NCBI RefSeq assembly: GCF_024198175.1
Contig: NZ_JAJVKV010000007.1
Coordinates: forward strand, 420,754-484,753
Length of the DNA stretch: 64,000 nucleotides
Origin: Pyxidicoccus xibeiensis
GTDB taxonomy: Bacteria; Myxococcota; Myxococcia; Myxococcales; Myxococcaceae
Reading direction: 5' to 3'
Shown here: positions 47,776 through 56,286 of the stretch, in pieces
Layout of the letters: each line of letters opens with the position of its first letter
Numbering within the stretch: position 1 is the first letter of the stretch
The notes under the pieces: generated by a model
What the model saw: only the letters and a program-made list of their open reading frames with translations
Told to the model about the DNA's origin: nothing
The model's database searches: none
Made by a program: the position numbers and the translations under genes

Positions 47776-48132
47776 CTACTCCGGGTCGAGGGCCCAGGCC
47801 CCCTCCTTCCAGCGTTCCAGTGCCTGCCCCGCTTCGAACGCGATGAGGCCCTGTCCTCTGGCAGCCTCTTCGAGGACGGCCACAGCCTCCTTGGTCCGAT
47901 GGCGCAGCAGATATGTCGCGGCCATGGTCCGCACATCCACATTGGGATGAGCGAAAAGCGAGGCCAGGGCATCACGTCCGGCATCCCCAAAGGTTCGCAG
48001 CTTCTTGAATGCCGCTACGCGTTGTCTGGCGTGCTTGTTTCCGGTCTTTGCATCTCCCCGGAAGATTGCTTCGGTCTGAGCAACCGTGTGATGCGCAAAG
48101 CGTTCAACTAACTGCTCGAGCGTCACCGCCAT
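47776..48132 (-). CDS. DUF2019 protein, predicted immunity protein
   Basis: The product has 118 residues with the HEAT-like DUF2019 fold: LEQLVERFAHHTVAQTEAIF, then LFAHPNVDVRTMAATYLLRH and IAFEAGQALERWKEGAWA. Such proteins often sit beside polymorphic toxins and act as immunity factors; here it follows the lipoprotein toxin by a 10-base overlap, the usual order. GC is visibly lower than in neighbouring housekeeping genes. It has no signal peptide, so it would neutralise the toxin in the cytoplasm. Specificity for the adjacent toxin is inference. Confidence 0.8.
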   Translation of the reverse strand: MAVTLEQLVERFAHHTVAQTEAIFRGDAKTGNKHARQRVAAFKKLRTFGDAGRDALASLFAHPNVDVRTMAATYLLRHRTKEAVAVLEEAARGQGLIAFEAGQALERWKEGAWALDPE

Positions 48133-49478
48133 ACTCCCGTCTGGATGTTCCGCATGGCTAGCAGCCCGAAATCGCGCTGTGCCTCATAGGACTTCGTACC
48201 GAGCCACTGTCGCACTGTCAGCGTATCCGAGCCGGTGATGCTCTCACGGAGGGATGAGTAGAACGCGCTCACTCGCGTATGGAGCGCCTTGTCCAGCGGA
48301 ACGACGTTGCTGGTGTTGTGGATGGCCTCGGGTCCGAACCGCCGCACGTTACCCGGGGTCTGCTCGACGATGTGGTGCCACTCCTTGCCCGGCCCCGCCT
48401 TCCCCATCGCCTTCCTGAACCCGCTGTGCGACTTCCAGGCCCTGCCTCCAGTTGCCCTGGACGCGCCCGCGCCCCCCTTCCCCCGCGCAGCCATGGCCAC
48501 GGCTCCAGGGGCGAGGCCCAGGGTGACACCCTCGGCCGTCAGGGCCACCGACGCCACCTGCCCCACCGCGCCGTACACGATTCCAGCCTGTGCTTCGGCA
48601 CGTACCGTCGCCTGAGCGGCTCCGGGGAGCTTCGGCAACTTCGCGGCGAAGGCCGTCGGCGTGCTGCCCAGCGCGGCCATCGCCAGCATCGCGAACGCCC
48701 TCGCCGCGTTCCGCCCCATCACCTTGCCGTATCGCTCGCCCGCATCACGAAGTTCACCAAAGCTCGACGCACGCTCCGACTCTTCCCAGAGCCGCCTGAA
48801 CCCCTGGACGAGCCCCGTGAACGTGTCCAATCCAACGTAGACGATGAGAGACGCCGTCAATGTCGCGGCCACGCCTTTCGAGAAAGGCTCGGGCACCGTC
48901 CACAAGATTGCGTACAGCGTCATCGTCCATAACGCCGCCGCGACCAGGGCTTCCGGGTCCGCCATGTCCTTGAAGGCGACCCGCATCTCCTCCAGCACCG
49001 CCCCCTTGGCCAGGGCGAGCGCCAGCGCGAAGCGTCCATCACCGGTGACGGAAGGACTCTCGACCAGCAGTCGCAGGCAATCCCCCTTCTGGCCCGTGCG
49101 CTCGCACCAGGCCAGGTAGGCCCGCGTCAGGGACACCTCCGCGTCCGACAACTCCGCGCCGAGATGCTCACCTGGTCCCAGCGGCGTGATGCGCCGACTG
49201 CGCGGCTCGAAGGCATATGTGCCGGCGCGCGCATCCATCGCGAACAGGAGACGCGCCGCCTCCGCGGGCCGAGCCGGGGGCCGCCCCCCCCGCGCCAGTT
49301 CCGCCATCCCTTCTTTGAAGTCCTCTTCGTCCAGCGCGACCGGCGGGGACTCTTCCGTGCGAGGAACATGGGTGATGGCGTCGGCATGTCCCGTCTCCAG
49401 GCGCACGACCTGCCGAGGGCCACTGCCACACCCCACCCACAGTACGCACCACAGCAGCCACCACGCACGCCGCAGCAT
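48123..49478 (-). CDS. Sit-like lipoprotein polymorphic toxin with HNH-type C-terminus
   Basis: The product has 451 residues. The N-terminus MLRRAWWLLWCVLWVGC is a lipoprotein signal with Cys17. The mid part is helical with two membrane-like segments (about 175-235: LVAAALWTMTLYAILWTV and VAATLTASLIVYVGLDTF). The C-terminal 85 residues carry a WHH/AHH-type nuclease motif, KEWHHIVEQTPGN with His368/His369, then IHNTSNVVPLDKALHTRVSA with His387 and His400. The architecture fits the SitA class that myxobacteria transfer between cells by TraAB-dependent outer-membrane exchange. GGAAGG precedes the ATG. It overlaps its predicted immunity gene by 10 bases. Delivery is inference. Confidence 0.85.
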   Translation of the reverse strand: MLRRAWWLLWCVLWVGCGSGPRQVVRLETGHADAITHVPRTEESPPVALDEEDFKEGMAELARGGRPPARPAEAARLLFAMDARAGTYAFEPRSRRITPLGPGEHLGAELSDAEVSLTRAYLAWCERTGQKGDCLRLLVESPSVTGDGRFALALALAKGAVLEEMRVAFKDMADPEALVAAALWTMTLYAILWTVPEPFSKGVAATLTASLIVYVGLDTFTGLVQGFRRLWEESERASSFGELRDAGERYGKVMGRNAARAFAMLAMAALGSTPTAFAAKLPKLPGAAQATVRAEAQAGIVYGAVGQVASVALTAEGVTLGLAPGAVAMAARGKGGAGASRATGGRAWKSHSGFRKAMGKAGPGKEWHHIVEQTPGNVRRFGPEAIHNTSNVVPLDKALHTRVSAFYSSLRESITGSDTLTVRQWLGTKSYEAQRDFGLLAMRNIQTGVWR

Positions 49479-49562
49479 GGAAACCTTCCGACCGGAGCGC
49501 CCGGTCCCAGGACCTTGAGCTGCGCCACTCCAGTGGGAGGCGTTCACCACGTCAAGTCAGCA

Positions 49563-49579
49563 GATGGCTTCGAGCCATC
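49563..49579 (-). terminator. short perfect hairpin between the lyase and toxin genes
   Basis: GATGGCT and AGCCATC pair perfectly around TCG. It lies past the 3' end of the polysaccharide lyase gene and upstream of the toxin on the same strand. No T-run follows. It may be a terminator for the lyase or a leader element for the toxin. Confidence 0.4.
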
Positions 49580-49629
49580 GTAGCCCGGAGCCAGGCGCGC
49601 GAACCCATCGCTCGCGCGCCCGATGACAC

Positions 49630-50679
49630 TCAGCCCCGTCGTCTCCGGAAGCCCGCGAGCCCCAGCAGTCCGAGCAGCGCAACACTGACGAGCGGAGCAC
49701 CCGCCGTGCTGCTGCAGCCCACCGGTCCTCCGGTCAGCTCCTCATCCGCATCCGAGGGAATGCCATTCGAGGGCGGCACCCCCGGCCCGGGAGACTGCTC
49801 CGGGTCCGTATCCCCCGGCGGAGGCGGAGTCCCCGCATCCACGTCCCCCGGCTCCTCCTCCGGCGAGCCCGCGTCCACAGGAGGCGTCCCCGCATCCACG
49901 GGCGGCGAGCCCGCATCCACAGGGGGCGTCCCGGCATCCACGGGCGGCGGAGGCGGCTCCTGCTCCTCCTCTTCCGTCTCCATCACATCCGCCAGCGTCG
50001 TCGCCTGCACGAAACCGTCGTGGTACACGACGCCCACCGGCTGCACCGTGTCATTCCGATACAGCCCGAGCTTCAGGTAGTTCTTCTGCCCCGCGTACAT
50101 CGTCACCGCGCCCCGCTTGGGCAGCACCAGCTCCTTGTTGTGCCACAGCTCGATGAAGCCCACCTTCGGGTCCGAGGACCACTTCGCGTGCAGGATGAAC
50201 TCGTGCCACACGCCACGCTGGAGCTTCGTCCTCCACGGCGTCTCGCCCGTGCGGGGCAGCGACAGGCGGATCTCCTCGCCCTTCACGAAGAACTCCACCG
50301 GCGGCGAGCCGCAGCACCCGTCGTGGTGCCACTGCGTGAAGAGCTGCCACGTGTCCACGCTCGGGAAGTCCGTCGCGAACATCACCTTCCAGCGGTAGTA
50401 GTACTCCGAGCCCACCGCCTCACGGCCCTGGTACACCAGCTCGTTGCGGTTCCCGCTGGCGTTGATGGGGTCATCGCCCTGCTTCACCGTCACCTTCAGC
50501 GCGTACTTCCCTTCCGCCACGGGTGACGTCACCACCTGCAGCCGGTCCGCGTTCACCATCTGCGTTCCGGAGTATTGCGAGCGGTCGCCCGACTCGAAGT
50601 CACCACGCCACACGATGCCGGCCGTTGCCAGGGCGGGAACCAGCCACATCGCAAGCGCTACGGGGACGATTGCTCTCAA
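49630..50679 (-). CDS. secreted polysaccharide lyase with MYXO-CTERM-type tail
   Basis: The product has 349 residues. A signal peptide (about 1-20, ending LATAG) precedes a heparin-lyase-I-like jelly-roll: FESGDRSQYSGTQMVNADRL, SGNRNELVYQGREAVGSEYY, YRWKVMFATDFPSVDTWQLF, TQWHHDG. Then a linker of Val-Asp-Ala-Gly-Thr/Ser-Pro-Pro repeats and a C-terminal GPVGCSSTAGAPLVSVALLG with membrane helix and RRRRG end: the MYXO-CTERM layout processed by a myxosortase for surface display. The start is TTG 50679 with AAGGA eight bases upstream. Probably cleaves uronic-acid polymers outside the cell. Confidence 0.88.
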   Translation of the reverse strand: MRAIVPVALAMWLVPALATAGIVWRGDFESGDRSQYSGTQMVNADRLQVVTSPVAEGKYALKVTVKQGDDPINASGNRNELVYQGREAVGSEYYYRWKVMFATDFPSVDTWQLFTQWHHDGCCGSPPVEFFVKGEEIRLSLPRTGETPWRTKLQRGVWHEFILHAKWSSDPKVGFIELWHNKELVLPKRGAVTMYAGQKNYLKLGLYRNDTVQPVGVVYHDGFVQATTLADVMETEEEEQEPPPPPVDAGTPPVDAGSPPVDAGTPPVDAGSPEEEPGDVDAGTPPPPGDTDPEQSPGPGVPPSNGIPSDADEELTGGPVGCSSTAGAPLVSVALLGLLGLAGFRRRRG

Positions 50680-50992
50680 TGGTGTGTCCTTGCGAAGGTT
50701 TGACAGCCAACGATTGACACACCGTAGCGCAAGACATTCCAGGCTTCATTCCCACATCAATTCCTTCCCAGTCGCCTGACAACAGGGCAGTCAGCCAGAC
50801 AGGCCCTCGAAGGGTTTGAGACATGTTTCACTCCGGGCGGGGTCCGCGGCGCCCTCCGGCCGACCCGCCGAGCCCTCATGACGCGTTGCGAAAGCGACGG
50901 AGCGAGCAACCAGGGGGCTGACGTGTCGTAGGTGTGGTGTATGGTCCCCACCCTTCCGGTCCCCCTCCCCAGAGGGCACCCCGGGTACACCC
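50680..50992. promoter_or_regulatory. 312-base divergent intergenic region, lyase and astA
   Basis: No gene is visible. The lyase start (TTG, read leftward) lies at one end and the astA ATG at the other. The stretch holds TTGACA-like sequences at about 50699 and 50713, and the astA promoter candidate below. No palindrome of note was found. Confidence 0.3.
50918..50945 (+). promoter_or_regulatory. candidate sigma-70-type promoter of astA
   Basis: CTGACG (50918-50923) and TATGGT (50940-50945) are separated by 16 bases, matching 4 of 6 positions each of the -35 and -10 consensus, about 47 bases upstream of the astA start. Both boxes are imperfect. Confidence 0.35.
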
Positions 50993-52018
50993 ATGCTTCT
51001 CCTGCGTGACGTCCAGAAGACCGACCTGGCCGGGCTCAAGCGGCTCGCCGCCGTGCTCAACACGGTCAACCTGCCGAACAACGAGGAGACGCTCGAGGCC
51101 ATCATCGACAAGTCGGTGAAGAGCTTCGCGGGCAAGGTGAAGAACCCCTTCGACCGCGAGTACCTCTTCGTCCTCGAAGACGTGCGCAACAACCTCATCA
51201 TCGGCACGTCGATGATCATCGCGCAGCACGGCACCTACGAGGCCCCGCACATCTATTACGAGGTGAGCGAGCGCGAGCACTACTCGGCGTCCCTCGAGCG
51301 GCACCTGCGGCACAAGGTGCTCTCCATCGCCTACAACTACGAGGGCCCCACGGAGGTGGGCGGCCTCGTCGTCGACCCGCCCTACCGCGCCACGCCGGAC
51401 AAGCCCGGCAAGCAGCTGTCCTACGTGCGCTTCCTCTTCGTCGCCATGCACCGGCGCATCTTCCGCCCGCGCGTGCTGGCGGAGCTGCTGCCGCCGCTGC
51501 TGCCCGACGGGCGCAGCCTGCTGTGGGAGGCGTGCGGCAAGAAGTTCACCGGCCTCACCTACCAGGAGGCGGACCGCCTCAGCCGGCAGAACAAGGAGTT
51601 CATCAAGGAGCTGTTCCCCTCCTCGGACATCTACGCGTCGCTGTTCCCGGACCGCGTGCAGAAGGTGCTCGGAGAGGTGGGCCCCCAGACGCGCGGCGTG
51701 CAGCGCATGCTGGAGCGCATCGGCTTCAAGTACGTGGAGCGCATCGACCCGTTCGACGGCGGCCCCCACTTCGAGGCCAACACCGCCGACATCTCCCTGG
51801 TGCGCAAGTACCGCACCGTGAAGCTGGCGGAGGAGGACTTCGAGCTGGAGGGGGATGACGTGCTCGTCGCCTTCGAGCGCGAGTCCGGCCGCAACCGGTT
51901 CCGCTCGGTGCGCTGCCAGGCCCGGCTGGACAACACCGTGGCCTACCTGCCCGCCCGCGCGAAGGAAGCCCTGGGCGCGGAGCCCGGCGCGAAGCTGTCC
52001 CTCATCCCCTTCGAGTAG
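50993..52018 (+). CDS. astA: arginine N-succinyltransferase
   Basis: The product has 341 residues, the usual length of the AstA alpha/beta subunit family. It transfers succinyl from succinyl-CoA to L-arginine, the first step of the ammonia-producing arginine succinyltransferase pathway. LLRDVQKTDLAGLKRLAAVL opens the acyltransferase fold; VGGLVVDPPYRATPDKPGKQ, FLFVAMHRRIFRPRVLAELL and FKYVERIDPFDGGPHFEA are conserved blocks. The other ast genes are not in this window, so either the pathway is dispersed or the enzyme acts on ornithine or another amine. Confidence 0.9.
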   Translation: MLLLRDVQKTDLAGLKRLAAVLNTVNLPNNEETLEAIIDKSVKSFAGKVKNPFDREYLFVLEDVRNNLIIGTSMIIAQHGTYEAPHIYYEVSEREHYSASLERHLRHKVLSIAYNYEGPTEVGGLVVDPPYRATPDKPGKQLSYVRFLFVAMHRRIFRPRVLAELLPPLLPDGRSLLWEACGKKFTGLTYQEADRLSRQNKEFIKELFPSSDIYASLFPDRVQKVLGEVGPQTRGVQRMLERIGFKYVERIDPFDGGPHFEANTADISLVRKYRTVKLAEEDFELEGDDVLVAFERESGRNRFRSVRCQARLDNTVAYLPARAKEALGAEPGAKLSLIPFE

Positions 52019-52025
52019 CCCCGCG

Positions 52026-53072
52026 TCACGGCCGGCGCACCACCCGGTGCGCCCCGCGCAGCAGCGCCAGCCAGCGCTCCCCCGCCACCAGCCCCGGCCC
52101 TCGCGCGTCCTCCAGCGCGAGTGGCAGGTGCGTGTCCGAGCGCACCGCGTCCAGCGACGTGGGGTCCAAATCCAACGTCCCACCCGTCGCCAGCGCCACC
52201 CGCACCCAGGCGTGCGGCCGCGCCGGGCCTCCGTCCACCACGAGCAGCCCGTGGACGAGCGCCACGGTGACACCCTGCTCCCGGGCTTTAGCGGCGAAGC
52301 GCAGCGCGTGCGCGAGGCACCCGCCCGCCTCGCCCGCGCCATCCTCCGCCCAGTCCGCCGCGCCCGGCCCCTTCTCCGGGAAGGCCGCGTGTACCCGCGC
52401 CGCCAGCGCCCGCGCCGCGGGGGCGTCCCAGGGCGTCATCCCCTCCAGCCGGAGGGGCACCCGCAGCGGCGGCGCCAGCGCCAGGGGCCCGCGCTCGCCC
52501 TCCACGGGCAGGCCCTGGGCGAACAGCTCCGGCGGCGCGCGCAGCCGCTCGCCCGGCGCGGCGACGGTGAAGCGCGACTCGCCCACCTCCAGCACCTCCA
52601 GCGTCCCGCCCTCGCCGTAGCGCGCGCGGAAGGGCGTGCCCAGCAGCGTGCCCTCCACCTGGGGGCCCTTCACCGAGGTGACACAGTGCGGGCCCTCGCG
52701 GCCGGACAGCTCCTCGCGCCCGACGACGCAGCCCGGAGCAGGGGGCCCGTGCCACAGCCAGAGCGCCTGCGGCATGGCCTTCGAGCCCCGCACCCGACCC
52801 GCCGCGTCCACGTCCAGCGTGACGTCCCGCCGACGCTCGCCAGGCTGGCCGTTGCGCGTGTGCAGGTGGCGGCTGGCGTACGTGAAGCGCCCGGCCGCCC
52901 GAGACAGCGTCACCGTGCCCACCGGGACGCCCCGCCAGGCGAAGACGAAGCGCGTCATCTCCTCGCGGGGGGCCGCGGCCTCCCTCCCTGTCCCTCGGGG
53001 CTCGGCTGACCCGGCGGGGTTCACCGGCTTCGCAGGGAGAGCAAGGAGAAGAAGGGCAAGCAGGACGGCCAT
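52026..53072 (-). CDS. exported transglutaminase-like protein
   Basis: The product has 348 residues. A short signal peptide (MAVLLALLLLALPAKP) leads to a beta-rich first half. The papain-like transglutaminase core is at about 210-310 with Cys252 (AGGCLAHALRFAAKA), His287 (ARPHAWVRVALA) and Asp303 (LDLDPTSLDAV), the full catalytic triad in order and spacing. Probably a periplasmic protease or cross-linker acting on proteins. It converges with astA (7 bases between stops) and is divergent from the chemoreceptor fusion across 63 bp. Confidence 0.85.
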   Translation of the reverse strand: MAVLLALLLLALPAKPVNPAGSAEPRGTGREAAAPREEMTRFVFAWRGVPVGTVTLSRAAGRFTYASRHLHTRNGQPGERRRDVTLDVDAAGRVRGSKAMPQALWLWHGPPAPGCVVGREELSGREGPHCVTSVKGPQVEGTLLGTPFRARYGEGGTLEVLEVGESRFTVAAPGERLRAPPELFAQGLPVEGERGPLALAPPLRVPLRLEGMTPWDAPAARALAARVHAAFPEKGPGAADWAEDGAGEAGGCLAHALRFAAKAREQGVTVALVHGLLVVDGGPARPHAWVRVALATGGTLDLDPTSLDAVRSDTHLPLALEDARGPGLVAGERWLALLRGAHRVVRRP

Positions 53073-53135
53073 CGGGCCTCAGTGTGCGGCGTTTCTAGGT
53101 CCGACGCGAGAAGGCGGGTAGCGTTGAAGCCGTTC

Positions 53136-56100
53136 ATGGGCGCCAAACGGTACCTGTTCGCGTTCGGCCTGGCGGCAGGCCTCATCTCCGCGCTGGTCCT
53201 GGGGGGACTGCTGCGGGCCGTATCCAGCCAGCCGCTGGAGAAATGGACGTGGCCGGTGCTGCTGGTCGCCACGCCCGGCCTCTACCTCCTGGGCGGCTAC
53301 CTCGCGTGGTTCCGCTGGGCCGCGCTGCGTCGGCGCGTCCGCCGGCAGGTCATGGCGCGGCTGGCCGAGGGTGACCTCACCACCACCGTGGGCCCCCGCT
53401 ACGAGGGGCACGAGGACGTGCGCCGCCTCATCCTGTCCCTGCGCCGCGCGCTGTCCCAGGTGCAGCGGGTGACGGTCAACCTCCACCGCACCAGCAACGA
53501 CGTGAGCGAGCAGGCCCGCGTGCTGCTGGAGGCCGCTCGCCGGCAGGGCGGCGCCGTGGAGCGCACGCTCGAGGCCGTCAGCGGCATGGGCGGCAGCCTC
53601 CAGGTGGCCGTCAAGCGCGTGCACCAGCTGGAGGTCTTCGCCGTCGACACCACCGGCGCCCTCCTGGAGATGACGGAGCGGCTGGAGCAGGTGGTGGACG
53701 GGCTGGCCCAGGTCAACAGCTTCGCCCACAACACCAGCACGCTCATGCAGGCCATGGCCGAGCGGCTCGCCAACATCGCCTCGTCCGGTGACGAGCTGGG
53801 CCGCTTCGCCTCCGAGGCCGAGGACTTCGTGGCCGCGGTGGAGGGCGGCATCGACTCCGTGCGCCGCCGCGCCAGCGAGACGAACCAGCTGGCCATCGCC
53901 GTGACGGCCACCGCCGAGCGCGGCGAGGTGCTCGTGGGCGACAGCGTCCAGGGCATGTACCGCGTCGAGGAGACCGTCCGGAAGGCCGCCGAGCTGATGG
54001 AGATGCTCGGCACCCGCTCCATGGAGATTGGCCGCATCGTCGACGTCATCCAGGAGATTGCCGACCAGACGAACCTGCTCGCCCTCAACGCCGCCATCAT
54101 CGCCGCCCAGGCCGGCGAGCACGGCCGTCCCTTCGGCGTGGTGGCCAACGAGATTCGCAACCTCGCCGAGCGCACCACGCGCTCCACGCGCGAAATCGCC
54201 ACCATGGTCGCCGGCGTCGTCGACGCCGTGCAGACGGCCGTCACCCTGGTGCAGGAGGGCCGTGAGCAGGCCACCGCGGGCGTGGCCCTGGGAGACCGCG
54301 CCGCCGAGGCGCTGGTGGAGATTCGCACGATTACCCAGCGCACCTTCACCGCCGTGGAGGCCACGGTGGCGGAGACGCAGCGCCTGGAGACGCAGGGCGC
54401 CACCGTCGTGGAGGCCAGCCGCCGCGTGGCCCGGCGCGTGGAAGACGTCACGCGCATGGCCATCGAGCAGTCCGGCCACGCCCGCGAGCTGGTGCGCCAG
54501 ACGCACGAGATGGCGCGCGTGGGTCAGGGCGCGTCGCAGAAGGCCGAGGCCCAGGCGCGCACCGGCCGGGACTTGTCCGAGTCCGTGGTGCGGCTGAGCG
54601 CGGCGATTGAAGAGCTGCGCTCCGCCAACGTGGTGCTCACCAAGGGCGACGTGTCCATCCGCGAGGAGGTGGCGCAGGTGCGCGAGGACGCGCGCCGGGT
54701 CATCCGCATCGGCGACGGGCTGACGCGCACGGTGGACCAGCTGGGCCACGAGGCGCTGGGCCTGGAGGCGGAGGTGTTCCGCTTCAAGCTGCCCGAGCCC
54801 CGCAGCGGCGGCACGCTGCGCGTGGGGCTGCACCAGGCGGCCTCGCTGCGCAACCGGCAGGCGGTGGACCCGCTCTTCAGCGTGGAGAACCAGGTCGCCG
54901 AGCTCACCGCGTGCATCTTCTCCACCCTGGTGCGGCTGGCCGACGGCGGGCTGGAGCCGGACCTGGCCGAGCGCTGGGAAGCAGACCCGTCCGCGCGCCG
55001 CTACCGCTTCTACCTGCGCCGCGGCGTCACCTTCCATGACGGCACGCTGCTCAGCGCCCACGACGTGAAGCGCCACCTGGAGCGGCTGCTGGACCCGGCG
55101 GTGCGCTCGCCGGACCGCGGCATGCTGGAGGACGTGGAGGGCGTGCAGGAGTTCACCTCCGGCATGGCCCGCGACGTGTCCGGGCTGGAGGTGCTGGACG
55201 ACAGCACGCTGGAAATCCGCCTGCGCGAGCCCAAGGCCTTCTTCCTGCACCTCATGGCGCTCACCGCCACGGCCGTGGCCCGGATGGACTCCGGCGGGCG
55301 GCTGGTGGGCACCGGGCCCTTCCGCCTCATCCAGCTGGAGCCGGAGCGCGTGGTGCTGGAGCGCAACGCCTCCTACTGGCGCCCCGGCGGGCCGCTGGTG
55401 GACCGGCTGGAGTTCCAGCTCGTGGGCTCGCGGCAGGAGGCGGTGGCGCGGCTGCGGCAGGGCACGCTGGACATGGTGTCCTTCCTCTCCGCCGAGCACG
55501 TGGAGGTGCCGGGCCTGGAGGCCCTGCAGGTGGTGACCAGCACCACGCCCTCCACTGCCTTCGTGGTGCTCAACCAGAAGGAGGCGCCCTTCGACGACGT
55601 GCGCGTGCGCCGCGCCCTGCGCGCGGGCATGGACATCCAGGGGATGATGGAGCAGTTCCACCCGGGCGCCCGCGTGGCGCGCTCCCTCACCCCGCCGGAG
55701 CTGCTGGACGACGCCCAGGTGGCGCCGCCGCCCACCCCGGACGTGGCGCTGGCCGAGCAGCTCCTGCGCGACGCGGGCCTGCGCCGGCTGAAGCTGACGC
55801 TGTACCAGCCCACCGGCCGGGACACCTCCGCCGAGGACGCGGTGCTCTTCCGCCCGCTGCTGCAGGCGGGCCTGCTGGAGCTGAAGCACGTGGAGATGAC
55901 CCAGGAGGAGTACACGGCCCGCGCCGTGGAGGGGAAGCTCGGCGCGTTCCGCAACCACTGGCTGGCGGACTACCCGGACCCGGACACCTTCCTCTTCTTC
56001 CTCCTCAACTCCAGCGCGCAGACGGTGTTCCCCCTGGGCTACCGCAACCCGGAGCTGGACCGCCTCACGGCGGAGGCACGCGTCTCCATCGACCCGGAGC

Positions 56101-56282
56101 TGCGCCGCCAGCTCTACGTGCGCGCGGAGAAGCTCTTCCACGAGGACTGCCCGCTCATCCCGCTGTACCACGACCGGGTGCACGCGGCGGCCAGCCCCGC
56201 GGTGCAGAGCCTGCGGCTGCACCAGACGCCGCCGCAGGTGCGCTACGAGGACCTCTGGGTGGACCCCAACGCGGCCGTCTGA
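53136..56282 (+). CDS. methyl-accepting chemoreceptor fused to a family 5 solute-binding domain
   Basis: The product has 1,048 residues. Two N-terminal membrane segments (about 6-28 and 40-62) enclose a periplasmic loop of only about 10 residues. A HAMP-like stretch and a long coiled coil follow, with the receptor hairpin tip IADQTNLLALNAAIIAAQAG and VVANEIRNLAERTTRSTREI at about 307-345. From about residue 556 to the end is a peptide/oligosaccharide-binding SBP_bac_5 domain: YRFYLRRGVTFHDGTLLSAH, LVGTGPFRLIQLEPERVVLE, FRNHWLADYPDPDTFLFFLL. Such binding domains are normally periplasmic; here it lies on the predicted cytoplasmic side. ATG 53136 lacks a clear ribosome site; TTG 53124 is possible. 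Confidence 0.9.
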   Translation: MGAKRYLFAFGLAAGLISALVLGGLLRAVSSQPLEKWTWPVLLVATPGLYLLGGYLAWFRWAALRRRVRRQVMARLAEGDLTTTVGPRYEGHEDVRRLILSLRRALSQVQRVTVNLHRTSNDVSEQARVLLEAARRQGGAVERTLEAVSGMGGSLQVAVKRVHQLEVFAVDTTGALLEMTERLEQVVDGLAQVNSFAHNTSTLMQAMAERLANIASSGDELGRFASEAEDFVAAVEGGIDSVRRRASETNQLAIAVTATAERGEVLVGDSVQGMYRVEETVRKAAELMEMLGTRSMEIGRIVDVIQEIADQTNLLALNAAIIAAQAGEHGRPFGVVANEIRNLAERTTRSTREIATMVAGVVDAVQTAVTLVQEGREQATAGVALGDRAAEALVEIRTITQRTFTAVEATVAETQRLETQGATVVEASRRVARRVEDVTRMAIEQSGHARELVRQTHEMARVGQGASQKAEAQARTGRDLSESVVRLSAAIEELRSANVVLTKGDVSIREEVAQVREDARRVIRIGDGLTRTVDQLGHEALGLEAEVFRFKLPEPRSGGTLRVGLHQAASLRNRQAVDPLFSVENQVAELTACIFSTLVRLADGGLEPDLAERWEADPSARRYRFYLRRGVTFHDGTLLSAHDVKRHLERLLDPAVRSPDRGMLEDVEGVQEFTSGMARDVSGLEVLDDSTLEIRLREPKAFFLHLMALTATAVARMDSGGRLVGTGPFRLIQLEPERVVLERNASYWRPGGPLVDRLEFQLVGSRQEAVARLRQGTLDMVSFLSAEHVEVPGLEALQVVTSTTPSTAFVVLNQKEAPFDDVRVRRALRAGMDIQGMMEQFHPGARVARSLTPPELLDDAQVAPPPTPDVALAEQLLRDAGLRRLKLTLYQPTGRDTSAEDAVLFRPLLQAGLLELKHVEMTQEEYTARAVEGKLGAFRNHWLADYPDPDTFLFFLLNSSAQTVFPLGYRNPELDRLTAEARVSIDPELRRQLYVRAEKLFHEDCPLIPLYHDRVHAAASPAVQSLRLHQTPPQVRYEDLWVDPNAAV

Positions 56283-56286
56283 GGCG

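Noticed and set aside
49868..49945. Tandem repeats in the lyase gene as a minisatellite or CRISPR-like array
   Set aside because: The units encode an in-frame VDAG(T/S)PP linker within the lyase gene.
50690..50745. Long hairpin between GTGTGTCCTTGCG and CACACCGTAGCGCAAG
   Set aside because: The complementary pieces are in the wrong nested order to form one stem.
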